Positions 5,262 through 5,535 of a DNA stretch of 5,535 nucleotides are shown one piece after another (positions within the stretch are counted from its first letter, which is position 1; the number at the start of each line of letters is the position of its first letter). This stretch comes from an uncultured Actinomycetes bacterium (lineage in GTDB: Bacteria > Actinomycetota > Thermoleophilia > Gaiellales > F1-60-MAGs149). The DNA is taken from contig CAJCBN010000207.1 of assembly GCA_903960645.1 (NCBI GenBank), forward strand, positions 1 to 5,535, read 5' to 3'. The notes under the pieces were generated by a model, which did not search any database, was not told where the DNA came from, and saw only the letters and a list, made by a program, of their open reading frames with translations. Both the position numbers and the translations under genes were made by a program.

Positions 5262-5535
5262 CGCGCACGGTCCGCGCGGCTGTCTCGCTGCCCGCTGTGG
5301 CGCGCACGACAAGGGTGCACGCCTTCTTCGCGCACTGTGCAGGTATCCGTAGCGTGAGCGAGGTGCTGCTCGTGCGGGCCGCGGTCGCCGAGGTGCCCTG
5401 CAGTCGCACCTGAATGCGGGCCGGCAGCGACGTCGCCACGCGCACCGTCAGCTTCGCGCCCTGGCGCTTCGTGCTCACCGCAGTCAATCGCAGCGCAGGC
5501 GCGATCTTCGTGCCCTTCGCAAGGATGCCGAAGTC
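5254..5535 (-). CDS. C-terminal fragment of a probable secreted beta-rich protein
   Basis: A minus-strand frame is open from the right window edge to a TAG complementary to 5254-5256, giving the last 93 residues of a longer protein whose start is outside the window. The fragment is rich in Thr, Ala, Val and Arg with alternating hydrophobic residues (for example KLTVRVATSLPARIQVRL), a pattern of beta strands like those of Ig- or fibronectin-like surface domains. One close cysteine pair, CAKKAC, could form a disulfide. It ends in ARTVRVR. Such tails are common on exported proteins of high-GC actinobacteria. I do not recognise a specific family. An in-frame TTG at 5487 is a possible start but would give only 77 residues without a signal peptide, so continuation beyond the edge is more likely. 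It overlaps the PAP2 gene tail to tail by 8 bp. Confidence 0.6.
   Translation of the reverse strand, partial: DFGILAKGTKIAPALRLTAVSTKRQGAKLTVRVATSLPARIQVRLQGTSATAARTSSTSLTLRIPAQCAKKACTLVVRATAGSETAARTVRVR

Overview
The window is very GC-rich DNA, with coding sequence on almost every base, short or absent spacers, GTG starts and no good Shine-Dalgarno sequences. Together with putative leaderless promoters, this suggests a high-GC actinobacterium. A soil or marine member of the Thermoleophilia/Solirubrobacterales is my guess, but it rests on style rather than on a marker gene. No mobile element, CRISPR array, tRNA or rRNA is visible.

Layout. Bases 1-219 (minus strand) hold the 5' part of a MaoC-type hotdog hydratase gene that runs off the left edge. 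A 73-bp divergent promoter region (220-292) follows and contains a strong inverted repeat. Three consecutive plus-strand genes (293-1264, 1310-2254, 2251-3231) encode paralogous ten-helix EamA/DMT-family transporters. The second and third overlap by 4 bp. Ten bases later comes argG (3242-4639), argininosuccinate synthase of the long E. coli-like type. A PAP2-family membrane phosphatase gene follows, with an uncertain start close to or inside the argG 3' end (ending 5261). The right edge (5254-5535, minus strand) is the 3' end of a gene for what looks like a secreted beta-rich protein, overlapping the PAP2 gene tail to tail by 8 bp. No gene-free stretch exceeds 75 bases.

How the genes may relate. 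The three transporters probably form one transcription unit and arose by tandem duplication. They share a distinctive extracytoplasmic loop between helices 7 and 8. Their substrate cannot be read from sequence. EamA proteins often export amino acids or other metabolites, and the adjacent argG makes an amino-acid-related substrate thinkable but unproven. argG seems to have its own promoter, whose -10 box begins at the stop codon of the third transporter gene.

The most interesting signals are regulatory. Four of the six visible gene starts carry a TAnnnT-like -10 hexamer ending exactly 6-7 nt before the start codon, as expected for leaderless mRNAs. The divergent promoter region is built around a 13-bp stem-forming repeat. 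I saw no convincing new defence, mobile or biosynthetic system; most of the window is ordinary chromosomal content.
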